From contig LWCA01000045.1 of assembly GCA_001642005.1 (NCBI GenBank), positions 1 to 64,000 of the forward strand: a stretch of DNA of 64,000 bases, written 5' to 3'. The position numbers and the translations under genes are program-made. Below the pieces are notes generated by a model that was given only the letters and a program-made list of their open reading frames with translations, was not told the DNA's origin and made no database searches. The stretch comes from Intoshia linei (Eukaryota > Orthonectida > Rhopaluridae). Shown here piece by piece: positions 11,384-37,481 of this stretch. Numbering within the stretch: position 1 is the first letter of the stretch; every line of letters starts with the position of its first letter.

Positions 11384-12217
11384 ATGGACATGAGTTATGG
11401 TGATGCTGTTGGCTTCAGGTCGATATTATGGAACAACAAAGTCTTAACTCATGAAAATGTTACTAATCAAGTAACAAAATTCTCGAATAATCAAACGAAC
11501 TTAGAACTATCGACAGCAATGCCACATGCCATATCGTCCATAGAGACAGGAAAAATGGAAAATAAGAGAACCATTTACAAAAGGCTCAATTATCAAACAA
11601 ACAAAACTAGAACATACTTCCCAACATAGATAAATTTCCAAAATGAAGAAATCAACTAATTAATAAAATAATTAAATCGTGTATCAGTCTATATAGATCC
11701 CAACATTTTCTTAAAAAGAAAAAAAATGATTCATATAGGTTTGTCCTTGATTATAGACTTCTAAATTCAGTAATCATATGTGATAAATATCCTTAAACCA
11801 AGGAATACTATTGTTTTTGTTTTTTGGTATCTAAATAAGATGGTAAGGATAGATTTTTAGTTGATTTTAGAGTTAAATTAGTTGACTAAAATTGATTCTT
11901 ATCCTACTCCATATCCATGAGAGGTGTTTGATTTGTTGAAAGGTGATTCAGTGTTTAGTACATTAGAGTTGTCAAAAGAGTTTTAGCAAGAACCATTGAA
12001 AGAGTATAGGTCGTTGACTACATTTGCTACAAATGCATTAGAGTTGAGTAATAAGTTTTTTCAGTTTAAAATGCTTTAATGCACACGTTCAATCTCCCAC
12101 ATATTTTACAACACTTTTTACTCCAATAAATCCTAGAAAAGATAAACAAAAATACTTGAACAGATTACGCAATCGTGATAAATGCAACAAACTTCAAAGA
12201 TTCCTCACGGAACATTG
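11384..12217 (+). mobile_element. Ty3/gypsy-type retrotransposon remnant
   Basis: The plus strand shows the approach to a reverse transcriptase: HAISSIETGKMENKR (about 11525-11570), then INKIIKSCISLYRSQHF and KKNDSYRFVLDYRLLN (about 11665-11770). A second, overlapping type of RT fragment follows (about 11850-12110): RFLVDFR, TKIDSYPTPYP, EVFDLLKGDSVFSTLELSKE, then FATNALEL. These match the first blocks of LTR-retrotransposon RT. Stops and frameshifts are frequent and the catalytic YXDD block is absent. The frame NPRKDKQKYLNRLRN leads to TGTTACGGAGGTGTAAT at about 12218, which has the look of the start of a gypsy LTR, but no paired LTR was found. The 81-codon ATG frame at 11384-11629 is probably part of this element, not a gene. 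Confidence 0.7.
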
Positions 12218-12732
12218 ATTTGTTACGGAGGTGTAATATTCTATCTAAACTTACCTTTATTAAAGTTTTAAAATTCATTAAAACAAACTAGTTACTGATT
12301 AATAATATATTTGTACAAATTAAATTGTCCCCTTTTAAATTTATAATTTTAATATAACTGTACTTTAAATATTCCTCATCTATAACATTACAACTATATA
12401 ATAATAATATTAAATAAAAATTAACAAGGAACCATTCTGTCTTTTGAAGTGATAGATTTACAAGCATAATCTATAATCCTTTTCATTTTAATAAAAATAA
12501 GAAATATAATTAAATTAAATAATAATTTATTGAAATATGAAAGAATATATATTTGAAAGTTTATTTATAGAACTAAAGTGACGCAAGATACTATTTACAG
12601 ATTTATTTTATTGTTTCCAAAGTAATATAACGTTAAATTGAATAATGATATATTTAATTTTATAATTAACTTTTAATTACAGAGGATATTTCAATGATAT
12701 ATATTTTTGTATAGAGAGAATAGACTATACAA
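12218..12732. other. AT-rich stretch, possible LTR remnant
   Basis: Begins with an LTR-like TGTTACGGAGG and is otherwise very AT-rich with no coding signal that I can support. It ends at the Helitron 5' terminus. Confidence 0.3.
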
Positions 12733-13996
12733 TCCTTACTTATATAATATGCTACGCGATTTTTGTTTGTGTGTGTTCCACTTTATTGAAATAAACCTGT
12801 CTTAGAATTTTATTAAGTCCACATTCCAATTACAGTTTTTTCCGGAACATATAAGAATATAAATTTCAACCTCCCAAACTCACATCTTACGGGTCAAAAA
12901 CCCCAATTGTTTTTTTTTTGAAAATCATAAACATTATCATAAATTTAAATAAATTATATCTATAGTGCCAAAACCCCAAATTACCCTTTTTTTTTTAATG
13001 AAAACAGTCCTAGAATATATAAAAATTTACAGGTGGTACACTTGTATTATATTAACACACACAAAAAATTTTAATCCGAATAAGTGACGACTTCACGGTC
13101 AAAAAAGCATTTAATTCATATATTTTTTTCCGAATTACTGTAAAACAAAAAATGTGAAATAATTAACGGTCCGCAAATTAAAAAAAAGATCATTTTTATA
13201 CTTATTACAATCCTTTGCAATTTTGGTCCAATTTAGGATTTGACTGTTTTTACTTTATTTTTAATATTATACACACATTCTGTCTAATAAAATTGGACTG
13301 TTTTTACTTTATTTTTAATATTATACACACATTCTGTCTAATAAAATTAAAAAGTTTTAACTTTATTTTTAATATTATACACACATTCTGTCTAATAAAT
13401 TAAAAAAATGGAATAACAATTGTTTTTAAAATTCTTTAAGAAAATGTTAACAAACTAAAAATTAAGATGGAATAATTCACTTTAAAGTAAAAAGTAATGT
13501 GATATGATGGTTTCACCTGAACAAAATTTGGGACCACTCTTTTGAAGATTGATAATAGTGAATAGTAGGATTTTTAAGTTAGATTTTCNTTATATAATAT
13601 TTATGCTATTTATGAAAATATTTAGGATTTGACTGTTTTTACTTTATTTTTAATATTATACACACATTCTGTCTATGAATGACATTTGTGTTTACATCTG
13701 TCTATTACACAAAATTACACACATAAAAATAGGATAACAATTGTTTTTAAAATTTTTCACGCAAATGTTAACAAAAAAAATTAAGACGGAATAATTCACT
13801 TTAATCTAAAAAGTAATGTGATATGACGGTTCCACCTGAAACAAGTTGGGAACCACTTTTTTAAAGGATTCATAATAGTGAATATTAGGAACTGTAAGTT
13901 AGATTTTCAACGTGAATTAATTTTTTTGGTATAATAAAAATGTGCCCTTTGCAGAGCTAGGTGTTGTGTATACGTAGTACATAACAGTTAACCTAG
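12733..13996 (+). mobile_element. non-autonomous Helitron, near full length
   Basis: Starts TCCTTACTTATATAATATGC after an A and ends ACCTAG before a T, the A|T insertion habit and CTRR-type 3' end of Helitrons. A hairpin-like GTATACGTAGTAC lies just before the end. The copy includes the family interior blocks (GTTAACACACAC-like and AAGTGACGACTTCACGGTC) and the GTGCCCT..GCAGAGCTAGG block shared by all 3' ends. It also carries a three-unit tandem repeat and a partial internal duplication around a single ambiguous base at 13589. No Rep/helicase coding was seen. Confidence 0.82.
13244..13401 (+). repeat. tandem repeat, three units of about 54 bp
   Basis: Units contain TTTTTACTTTATTTTTAATA followed by TTATACACACATTCTGTCTA and begin at about 13244, 13299 and 13353. 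The same unit occurs twice in the Helitron copy at 50814-52312 (about 51926-52030) and singly in others, so copy number varies between family members. Confidence 0.85.
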
Positions 13997-14843
13997 TTGT
14001 ACTATAAATCGTTAGTAATGTATTAGTCAGTCATCATCAAAAAAGCAATAAAAACATCAATATGCACTTTATTTTGAATAATTTATAATTTTATTGAAGA
14101 CTAGCAAAATATTCTTTAATGAGGGAGAGTAATTTTTATCTTATTATTAATCCTTACTAAGATAAAATGGAATGTTTGCATGTTCCCGGATATTTTATTC
14201 TGATACTAAGACTTTACCTGCAATCTTTTATCACAAATTTCAACATAAGAAATTTATGTGCTATGTAAAGTTATATTATATATTTTAAATTTACTTTAAC
14301 ATATTTGTATGAATTTCAATAATTACATTTGGGGGGGGGGGTAAATATTAACCGATTTTATTTTTTTTAGATAATAAATGCTTAAAATCAAAAATTGTAT
14401 CCACATACTAAATGGGTTTTCTAATAAAAAAAACATAAAACGTAGATACCCTACTATTCAATTTAGTTTTTATAGAAACTCAATATCAAAGTAGTTACAC
14501 TGATACTTGAGTTATACTTAAGACATGAGTTCTTAACCTGGGATGCTAAACCAATTTGGAAGCGCGCCATTTTGGATTCGGACTCTTAACACACACGGAC
14601 ATTCAATTTTATATAAGTAAAGTTCAACTGAAACAGAATTCTGCAACACGGTCCAAAAGGCTCTTCAAACGAGAACTTTTTGTTGTGATTTAGAACTCTA
14701 CTAATCATCTTTGATTATCAGATGCGTGTGTGATGACAGTGTACCCTTCCACTCTACCGAATATTTTGAGCAATATTCAATTCACTTCGATTACACAGAT
14801 TCTGTTATTTACAATTTTGTCAATTAATAATAATATAATTTAG
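13997..14843. other. no supported gene; contains a run of G
   Basis: Noncoding AT-rich sequence with an 11-base G run at 14331-14341, unusual in this composition. The first exon of the REV7-like gene that follows should lie in the last few hundred bases. One option is ATG at 14722 with a donor after its fourth base, phase-compatible with the exon at 14844. Confidence 0.35.
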
Positions 14844-15853
14844 CTGAGGCATTTATTCAATACATTAAAGTTATAACAAATTTTGTTTTATACGAAAACA
14901 ACGTTTATGATGTGGCAGATTTTCAATCAATTTATAAATTTGGAATAAACATAAAGGTACCACAATAAATATATGTTAAAACGTGGAAACTATCTTATTT
15001 GACAATTGTCTTAAGTATTATTATCAGAGTGATCGATGCTTTTACATACCATATATCGAATATAATGTCTAAACTTTTTGATGCAGTATTAGTGATACAT
15101 TTCTTATAAATTTTTCTTTAGATGTGTAAAATTCAACAAGTTATACATTATATTGATAAATTTTTGTGTAATTCACTTGTGGAGAAAAAATATGGAAATG
15201 TTGTTGATTTGTACATTTTTCTTTATACTGAATCTAAAAAATTGTGTTACATGTACCATTTTGATGTGAATGTTAATTATTACCTCTTGTGTCAAAAGTA
15301 ATTGATTAATTTTTTCAAATATTTGTTGTTACCCTAATAACGGTCTAAATTGTTGGACCAAACTAAAATTTTTATAACTGTTGTATTTTGAGATTCCCAA
15401 GATGAGGAAATTTTAATTTATGTAAAAAAATTAGTTTGCCTCTATTTTCTCCTTTCTATTATCTACTTCCATCTTTATTACCCTTGCACTTATGAGTAAA
15501 TATAATTATTATAATTATTAGTTTTGAAGATACTAGAGCTGTTAAAGAAAATTTAGTCGAAATTTACCATACCATTAAAGATACAAAATTATATCATTTT
15601 AATTGTAAATTTTTTTAAATTGTTTTATTACAAATTAAATCTTAGTAAATTGGATGTATGTAGCATCCTGTAAATTAGAGGATTTTAATTGTAAATTAAC
15701 TCAGGTTATATTTTTATTTTTTAGTTTACAATTCAGTTTTAGATGATTAAGGTTTTTGAAAACACGTTGCATTTCTCAGATTTCAAGTTTATACCAATTA
15801 ATGGATTAAAACCGGAATTTGTACTATTTTTGAGTATTATGATATTTTTATAA
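14844..15853 (+). CDS. MAD2L2: HORMA-domain protein, REV7/MAD2L2-like (multi-exon)
   Basis: REV7 is the HORMA-domain accessory subunit of translesion DNA polymerase zeta and a shieldin/anaphase regulator in the nucleus. Exons read: 14844-14956 (FIQYIKVITNFVLYENNVYD, matching the family segment that ends LYVREVYP), 15122-15297 (IQQVIHYIDKFLCNSLVEKK, then VVDLYIFLYTESKKLC and HFDVN, matching the beta strands after YIQDTL), 15522-about 15612 (VKENLVEIYHTI), and 15743-15853 (DFKFIPINGLKPEFVLF, matching the seat-belt end with the IPL motif). Exon phases agree across 14956/15122 and 15297/15522, and acceptors are T-rich. The first exon is uncertain, and the join into the last exon is not phase-proved, so a short exon may be missing. 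HORMAD or MAD2 are alternatives; the IPI-type ending favours REV7. Confidence 0.68.
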
Positions 15854-16099
15854 TATTGACTTTTTAGATGAAAATGTATATAAAAAGAAATGAAATTTAA
15901 TTAAATCGAATAATATGGAACTTGAATTTTTCGTTTATTAACTATTGGACAATGAAATTTAAGTTTTTTGTTAAAATTGCACAACTACGATATGTAGTTT
16001 TCAAAAAAATGGTAGTGTATTGTCCGTAACGATATAAATTCAAAACAACTTTTTCTGTAAATAAACTTTATAAATCAAATTTTATAAATTTTTAATTTT

Positions 16100-19000
16100 A
16101 TGCGTAACGCCTGCATAATATGTTGTGAATCATTTCTGCGTGGTGATAGTGATGCCTTGACCGCATTATCTTGCGGACATGTATTTCACATAAAATGTGC
16201 AGACATGTGGTTCATGTCACAAAATCATTTAGGAACTTATCCGAAAGCTAGAACCTGTCCAAATTGCAGAACGCCCGTTGACACTAAAAGAATAATTGAA
16301 AAGTTGTATTTTGAATTTGCAGATAATACTTTATTTGAAAAAGTTACGGACAATGTTGATATGAACGTATCTTTAAAAGAAAATGAAGATATTGACGAGC
16401 AACCTTGTTCAAGTGATTCACTACATGAAAATATTACTCAGTATAGCAAAAAAAGTAGCATGAAAGAATTTATCGAAAACACTACGGCTTCCATTGATTC
16501 GTTGGTAAGTCGTTTAAAAAAAAGCAAATTGGAAACTCTTTTGTATAAACAACAATTGGATATAATGAAATTAAAATTGGATACATATAAAGGTAGTGGA
16601 AAGCTTATTAATTGTTTACAAAAAGACTGTCTTAGACTTAAAAGAAATAATCTTGCGTTTACCCACATAAAAAGAATTATGGGTAATTAATTATACTTTA
16701 TATATTATTTAAAAATTATTTTATGACATCATCCGAACTTATATAAAAGATTACGCGATTTTTGTTTGTGTGTGTTTGTCTGTGTGTTATGCTTTATTTA
16801 AATAACTACCGTATTAAAATTTTTTAAAGACCACATTTCAATTACAGTTTTTTTTGGGACGTATATTAAGATAAATTTCACATCCTACAGGTCAAAAACC
16901 CCAGTTGTCCCTTTTTGTTAAAATCAAACAAATTGGAGAATTTAAAAAAATACGCTGATGCGGATTTTAAAATCATAAACATTATCATAAATTTAATCTT
17001 AATAAAATTATATCTTCAGGGTCAAATTCCATTCCTTTTTTTTGAAAACAGCCCTAGGATTTCAAAAAATTTACATGTTTTACAGTTGTATCCTGTTAAC
17101 ACACACAGAAAATTTCAATCCGAATAAGTGACGACTTCACGGTCAAAAAAGCATTTTAGTATTCATATATTTTTTTTCCGAAATATTTTATTAAAACAAA
17201 AAATGTGAAATAATTAACGGTCCGAAAATTAAAAAAAAAAAATAATTCTGATAGAGCTTATTCCAGTTGATATAAATATAAATTTTCAACCCCAGAAATT
17301 TACGCATTTCCGGTGAAAAATAATTTTTAATATATTATCAACCAATATATTTCAAATATTTCGATTAAATTCAAAAATTAAAATTGTAAAATGATCTTAC
17401 AATTTCAAAAAAAATGTAAATTGAACGTTTACAAATTTCTAATAAAGAAATATGGGTGAAATCTATATAATTCATTCCTTCGGAATTTTTTCATTGCTAC
17501 GCAATTTTTAAATTTCAAATTTTCATTTTCAAAACATTTTTTATAATCTTCAAATTTTAACATTACAGCAACGAATTTAATTATAATTAATAATTAACAA
17601 TGAGTCTAACATAATGAAATTATAGTTACAACCCTCAAAAGTGTCATAATTAACATTAATCCAAGAAAAAATAAAATTTAAATACTTGTAGTACATAATT
17701 TTTTCTTCTATCATTCATTTCGGGTTAAGCAATGTCATCAACATTGAAATAAATCTCAAAGTTATTAAGTTGATTCTAAACTTTGAAAGTTTTAAAAATA
17801 AGAAATTACTTAGCAATGATTAAAAAAACCCTGAAGAATTCAATTTTATATACGTGAAGGGTCCGCGCGAAAACCTAAAAACTAAAATAGGGTACATTTT
17901 TTACTGGTCTTTTTATAAAAACTTTTTTTTTATTTTCTAGGTTTTTCAAGTGGATTCTTGAACATGGAATGGGAATTTGGTGAAATCGATGATTTTTTGA
18001 TAAACATCCTTAATTATGCTTATTAAATATGTACATTAGGGCTATTTTATTTTTTTAATATAAAAATGACATGTATAGAAAATGAGTACTGCTTAATTTG
18101 CTGCAGAATGATATTAATATTTTTAGTTTTTATCCAAAAAAACGCCCGTCTTGAAGTTTAAAATTTTCATTTGATGATTTCTCAGTTAGTTTATTGAAAA
18201 TTTTAATAATCCGTTGTCGTGTTAATATATTTAAATAATAATTTTTAATTATCTTAATCATTATCATAAAATGTCGAATATTGAAATTATTTTATCATTT
18301 GAAAGTTTACAAGAAATGTCCGAAATATTTTCATATTTTGTTGAATTAAATTGAAATTAATATTTTGGTAAAATTATTATTCTATATATTATTCTTATTA
18401 TATATTTATTCGAAAAGCGGTATAATGACAATTGAACCTTGTGAAAGATCGTTTTCGACATTAATTAATGTTAGTAACTTAACTATTAAAGTTGAAAATA
18501 TATGTTCAAAAACTATAAACAAATTTAATTCATATTTGTTTGTTAAATTCAATTTAAATTTAGGCAATATTTATAAAAATGAATGCCTTAAATAATAAAA
18601 GGAGAATTCATAATAATATTGAAATCGCTATGTATATATTGCTATTAGTTATTCGCGATTTTTTGAACAAATTTTGCTACTATTTTTGTCAAAAAATCGA
18701 GAATAACCTGTAGTTTAAATCTAAAAACTTGTAAAATTCCAATTCAACATTATCATTTTGTAACTAAGTAATATGAGTACGTTTTTAATCTGGCAGCTAT
18801 AACTTATGTAAAAAATAGTTAAGATAAAGTGGCCAGAAAAATACGTACTATAACTTTTAGTATATTTGAGGCTAAATGTAAAGCCAAAACTACTTATCTA
18901 TGATGACGAATAAAAATTGTCGGCTTAAAATTTATTCCAAATAAACTAAAAGTTATAGTACGTATTTTTCTGGCCACTTTAGTTAAGAAAAATAAATAGT

Positions 19001-20243
19001 ATCTCCGGTAATAGAATATTCACAAAAGTAAGGAATTAAATTTTATCATTTTTAAATTCGTTTTACTCTTAATATTATAAACTTAACAAAATTATTTTTT
19101 TACAATAGTACTTAAAGAATATTTGAGTTGGAGCGTTTAAAATATTTTGACCCAATTTATATAAATTCATGTGTTTTTTTGAAATTATATAATTTTTTTT
19201 AAAAAATGACGAACAGTTTATCCGTGAACTGTCTAAAATAAACGATTTTTTATTGATTTTTTTTAGTTAATATGATTAGTGTCACATGATTTATGTTATT
19301 TTTTAAAATTATAACAAATGAAAAATGTTAGGAAAATAGAGAAAGGTAAAGACGAGGGGGTTATTTTTGACGAAAATAAAAAAAATTTATATCATTCTGC
19401 AGCAAATTAAATGGAGATTAACTATATATGTATTTTTTAAATTTCAAAAAAAGTCTAAATTGGAATAGTCATAATGTACATTGTACAATGTACAATATGT
19501 GAATATCTGATTTACATCTTAATGTATTATCTTTAGATGAAAATGTCGATATTGATAAGGTAATAGATATAATGAAAAAATTAGGAAATATGCCTACTTT
19601 TATCCGTGCCATGCATGCAAGTTTTTTAAATTTTAAAAAGGAAACTTTACAAACACATGCTGAAAATAAACGATTAAGAGAATTTCACCAAAAACAACTT
19701 CGAAAGGAGTCATTACCAAATGATACGCCAATAATAAAACCAGATGCAGAGTTTAAAAGTTACAAGAGTTTTTCAAATGTATTGACGGACGTTCAGCACT
19801 ATTTAAACAAATGTGGTAAAAAAAGCAATCCCATCTTACCAGATATTAAAAAACAACCGACGCTGACTGATTATGAAAATAATATTTTATCCAACCAAAA
19901 ACCAAAATATTTGTTTAAAAAAAACTCTAATATTAAGAGAGCTAGACTTGATCAAAATTCTAAACCTAGTTTTTCTGGTGAACCTTTTTCATTGGATTCT
20001 AGTGATCTAAATATTGAAATCAACCTACAATCGCCTATACATGGACCTAATATTGAATCAAAAATAATTCCTTGTCAATACAACACTGAAGACTATACTA
20101 AAAGCTTATATAACGATGGTATTAAAGACTTTTATGAAAAATATTTGATAGATTCTAATTCTTATGAAAATGATGCACCTAAACCAAGCACTGATAAACC
20201 CCTGCCGTTGAATGAATTTAACGATAATGCTGCGACTAAATAA
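16100..20243 (+). CDS. TRAIP: TRAIP-like RING E3 ubiquitin ligase, two exons
   Basis: TRAIP is the replisome-associated E3 ligase that ubiquitinates the CMG helicase for unloading. Exon 1 (16100-16682) starts with a RING: C5, C8, C25-G-H27, H30, C33, C53, C56, matching the N-terminal C3H2C3 RING of TRAIP, with a ten-odd residue insertion before the last CPNC pair. A charged and helical segment follows. Reading on gives a stop at once, but G|GTAATT at 16682 is a donor, and an acceptor TTTAG at 19532-19536 opens exon 2 (19537-20243) in the matching phase. Exon 2 continues with the family-like VIDIMKKLGN block and a predicted coiled coil (FKKETL..ENKRLREFHQKQL), then a low-complexity tail containing QPTLTDYE, a weak PCNA-box look-alike. 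The total is 429 aa; the human protein is 469. The intron holds a Helitron and a hAT element. ATTAATAAAG at about 20453 could act as poly-A signal. Confidence 0.83.
16732..17550 (+). mobile_element. Helitron, 3'-truncated, in TRAIP intron
   Basis: Starts TCCGAACTTATATA and follows the family through the GTTAACACACAC, GTGACGACTTCACGGTC and CATTGCTACGCAATTTTTA blocks, then stops matching near 17550 before the 3' block and CTAG end. It begins only 50 bp after the TRAIP exon 1 donor. Confidence 0.78.
18037..19473 (+). mobile_element. hAT-type element in TRAIP intron
   Basis: Termini TAGGGCTATTTTA and TGGAATAGTCATA are imperfect inverses, flanked by a perfect 8-bp duplication ATGTACAT (18029-18036 and 19474-19481). 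A short plus-strand frame near 18428-18560 contains CERSFSTLINVSNLTIK, resembling the start of a hAT C-terminal dimerisation domain (family pattern RSFSxLxxIK). The right 400 bp match the right end of the larger element at 57399-61713, so both belong to one family. The copy is defective, 1437 bp long, and itself carries the MITE at 18827-18979. Confidence 0.8.
18827..18979. mobile_element. Tc1/mariner-type MITE with about 37-bp inverted repeats
   Basis: AAGTGGCCAGAAAAATACGT at the left recurs inverted at the right, extending through ACTATAACTTTTAG. Length is 153 bp, flanked by TA on both sides (18825-18826 and 18980-18981). It is nested in the hAT element. The two arms are nearly identical, which suggests recent insertion. 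Confidence 0.85.
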
Positions 20244-20526
20244 TCTGATTCTACGAACCCCAAAATGTGTGAATTAACTGATAATACAGAATCTCATTTA
20301 AAACGTTCTCGATTTCCGTTTTATTTACATGTGCCTTTTTGAATAATTTAAAATATAACATACTAAATTTCTCAAAAGTATGTTTCATTTGTAAATGTAT
20401 ATTTAATCATTATTCCTGTACGTATTTGTATTATAGTAGTTCAAATAATTTATTAATAAAGTTTCTAATTAAATATACTTTAACTGTCAGATTTTTATAA
20501 AACTGTCCTATTGTTATTTCGTATAA

Positions 20527-35592
<15,066 letters not shown>

Positions 35593-36215
35593 ATCTCTAT
35601 AAATGTTAATTTAACCTTGTTGTAATTTGACTTAGTTTATTAAATATTGATATGTTACATAAGTGTCGTATTATTAATGGCATATGGAGCAATTTGCAAT
35701 CCCTGATTTTTATTTCAAAATTACCTTATTTTATATGTTATCAGTGATAACTTATCAAAGAACCATTGCCACCCAAATCGAGTTTTCATTTTAAAAATAC
35801 CTAGGAGTCATAGGTCCTAGGCTAGGACTTATTATAATTATAATACGTTAAGTAAAATATTAATATATTTTATTTACACATCCAACATATATTTACCATA
35901 AATTGTAGACTATGTAACAACAATATTTCGTATTTAGTGCATGATATATATGTATTCTTGACTATATTCATCTTTTTTCCAATTTCTCATGTATTTATTG
36001 AAAAATGCAGGATTTTGTGTCATTTTGTATACTGGCCTTCTTAAATGATTTATACGCTAAATTGTAATATAACAAAGATATATTTCAGAAAATTTTTGAT
36101 AAAAATTATGCAGCGGTGCAGTGTAATAAAACATTTATTTGGAAATTTTAATTTCATCGTGAAAAGTTCACTCTTAATATAATTTAAAGATTCATTTTTA
36201 TTTTCTTAAACCCTA
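35593..36215. other. intergenic, convergent gene ends
   Basis: Between the PI3-kinase stop and the SLC6 stop. No exon or known repeat recognised; AT-rich with several AATAAA-like sites. Confidence 0.4.
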
Positions 36216-36772
36216 TTATAATTTTTTATTTTTAATTACGTCTGACAATGATCCTTTTTCTCGATAAATTTGATATACCATCATGCAGGGTATAATCATT
36301 ATAATTGAAAATCCAATAATCCATCCTAACACTATTGACCAGACGGGATACATATTTCCAGCATAAGTTATATTTTTATATCCCATGATGATCATGATAA
36401 GCAATGTCTATATTAATATTTATTAAATATGTTAATAGTCATTAAAGTAATTGAGATTATAGTGATCTCAAAGCCCAAGCAATGAAAATTTGAAAAAGTG
36501 TTGAAAAATCATTGGGTCATGAAAATGTTTACTTTTATTCTTCGGTTTACCAGGGTCTGTATATTGTAACTTGGATCCATGATGAAAAAATTACGAGTGA
36601 AAATATTGGTGCAAAAACGATCATTCCACATTTTAAATAAAAAACAATGTATCTGTATGCACAATTGTCAGAATAGCCAATCATGAGATGTATCTTTCCA
36701 AAATATCGATTCACTCCTAATGTTAATATATTAATATTAAAAGTTATATAATTGGATAGAACCAATTGCGAT
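36216..36772 (-). CDS. SLC6-family transporter, C-terminal two exons only
   Basis: SLC6 proteins are Na+/Cl- coupled neurotransmitter or amino-acid symporters of the plasma membrane. Exon A (36772-36571) carries GVNRYFGKIHLMIGY, matching the YGxxRFxxDIxxMxG block before TM11, and a hydrophobic helix (YLKCGMIVFAPIFSLVIFSS). Exon B (36407-36216) carries NMYPVWSIVLGWIIGFSIIM, matching the YVYPxWxxxIGW block of TM12, then a short basic cytosolic tail (YREKGSLSDVIKNKKL). Junction phase agrees if GTTACA is used as donor. The upstream exons for TM1-10 are missing: the next 700 bp hold only a Helitron, and beyond it sits a Ly6 gene on the same strand. It is therefore either a truncated pseudogene or the end of a gene with a very large intron. 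Confidence 0.7.
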
Positions 36773-36904
36773 CTGCTACTTTATTTTATCGTCCATTTAC
36801 AGTATATGATTTACTTATGAAATTTTAACAGAAATTTGGTAAACAATGTAGTTATTATAATGTAAATGACACTTGGAAAAATATTACAAATTAATTAATT
36901 ATTT

Positions 36905-37390
36905 GTTAAAAGTATTTTCAAAGGATTGTAATAAATATAAAAATGAAAATAACAAAGTTGTATCACTTTTAGTAATGGTTGTAGTTTTAATTTAAATTTT
37001 ATGCATAATGTTTTAAAATTGAGAATTTCATATTTAAAAATTGCGTAACAATAAAAAAAATTCCAAAGGAATGAATTATATAGATTTTCACCGATATTTC
37101 TTTATTGGAAATGTGTAGACGTACAATGCACATTTTTTTTGAAATTGTAGAATCAATATTTACATTTTCAATTTTTGATTTTAATCGAAATATTTGAAAA
37201 ATATTAATTCATAATAGCTTAAAAATTATTTTTCACCGGCAATGCGTAGATCTGGGGTTAAAATTTTGTATTTATATCACCTGGAATAAGCTCTATAAGA
37301 ATATTTTTTTTTAATTTTCGAATCGTTAATTATTTCACATTTTTTGTTTTAATAAAATATTTCGGAAAAAAAATATATGAATACTAAAAT
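36905..37390 (-). mobile_element. Helitron fragment ending at an ambiguous base
   Basis: Minus-strand family interior (TTTCACATTTTTTGTTTTAA and the GGAATGAATTATATAGATTT block) runs to the N at 37391. Immediately after the N, 37392-37440 reads the same family in plus orientation (AAGTCCAAATTTCAATTACA, then TTTTTTCCGG). Confidence 0.75.
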
Positions 37391-37481
37391 NAATTTTATA
37401 AAGTCCAAATTTCAATTACAGTTTTTTCCGGGGTGTTAGCAGGTTATACTGTATATTTATTATTTTACATTTTATTTAAAA

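Noticed and set aside
13215-13403. 62-codon repetitive frame (DCFYFIFNIIHTFCLIK-like units)
   Set aside because: It is a translation of the 54-bp Helitron tandem repeat, which stays open because the unit length is nearly a multiple of three.
14331-14341. G run as possible G-quadruplex or vector junction
   Set aside because: A single homopolymer without further G tracts; no sign of vector sequence.
36545-36551. CCTG|GTAAAC as donor of the SLC6 exon
   Set aside because: Gives a stop codon on joining to the next exon; the upstream GTTACA donor keeps the frame and family spacing.
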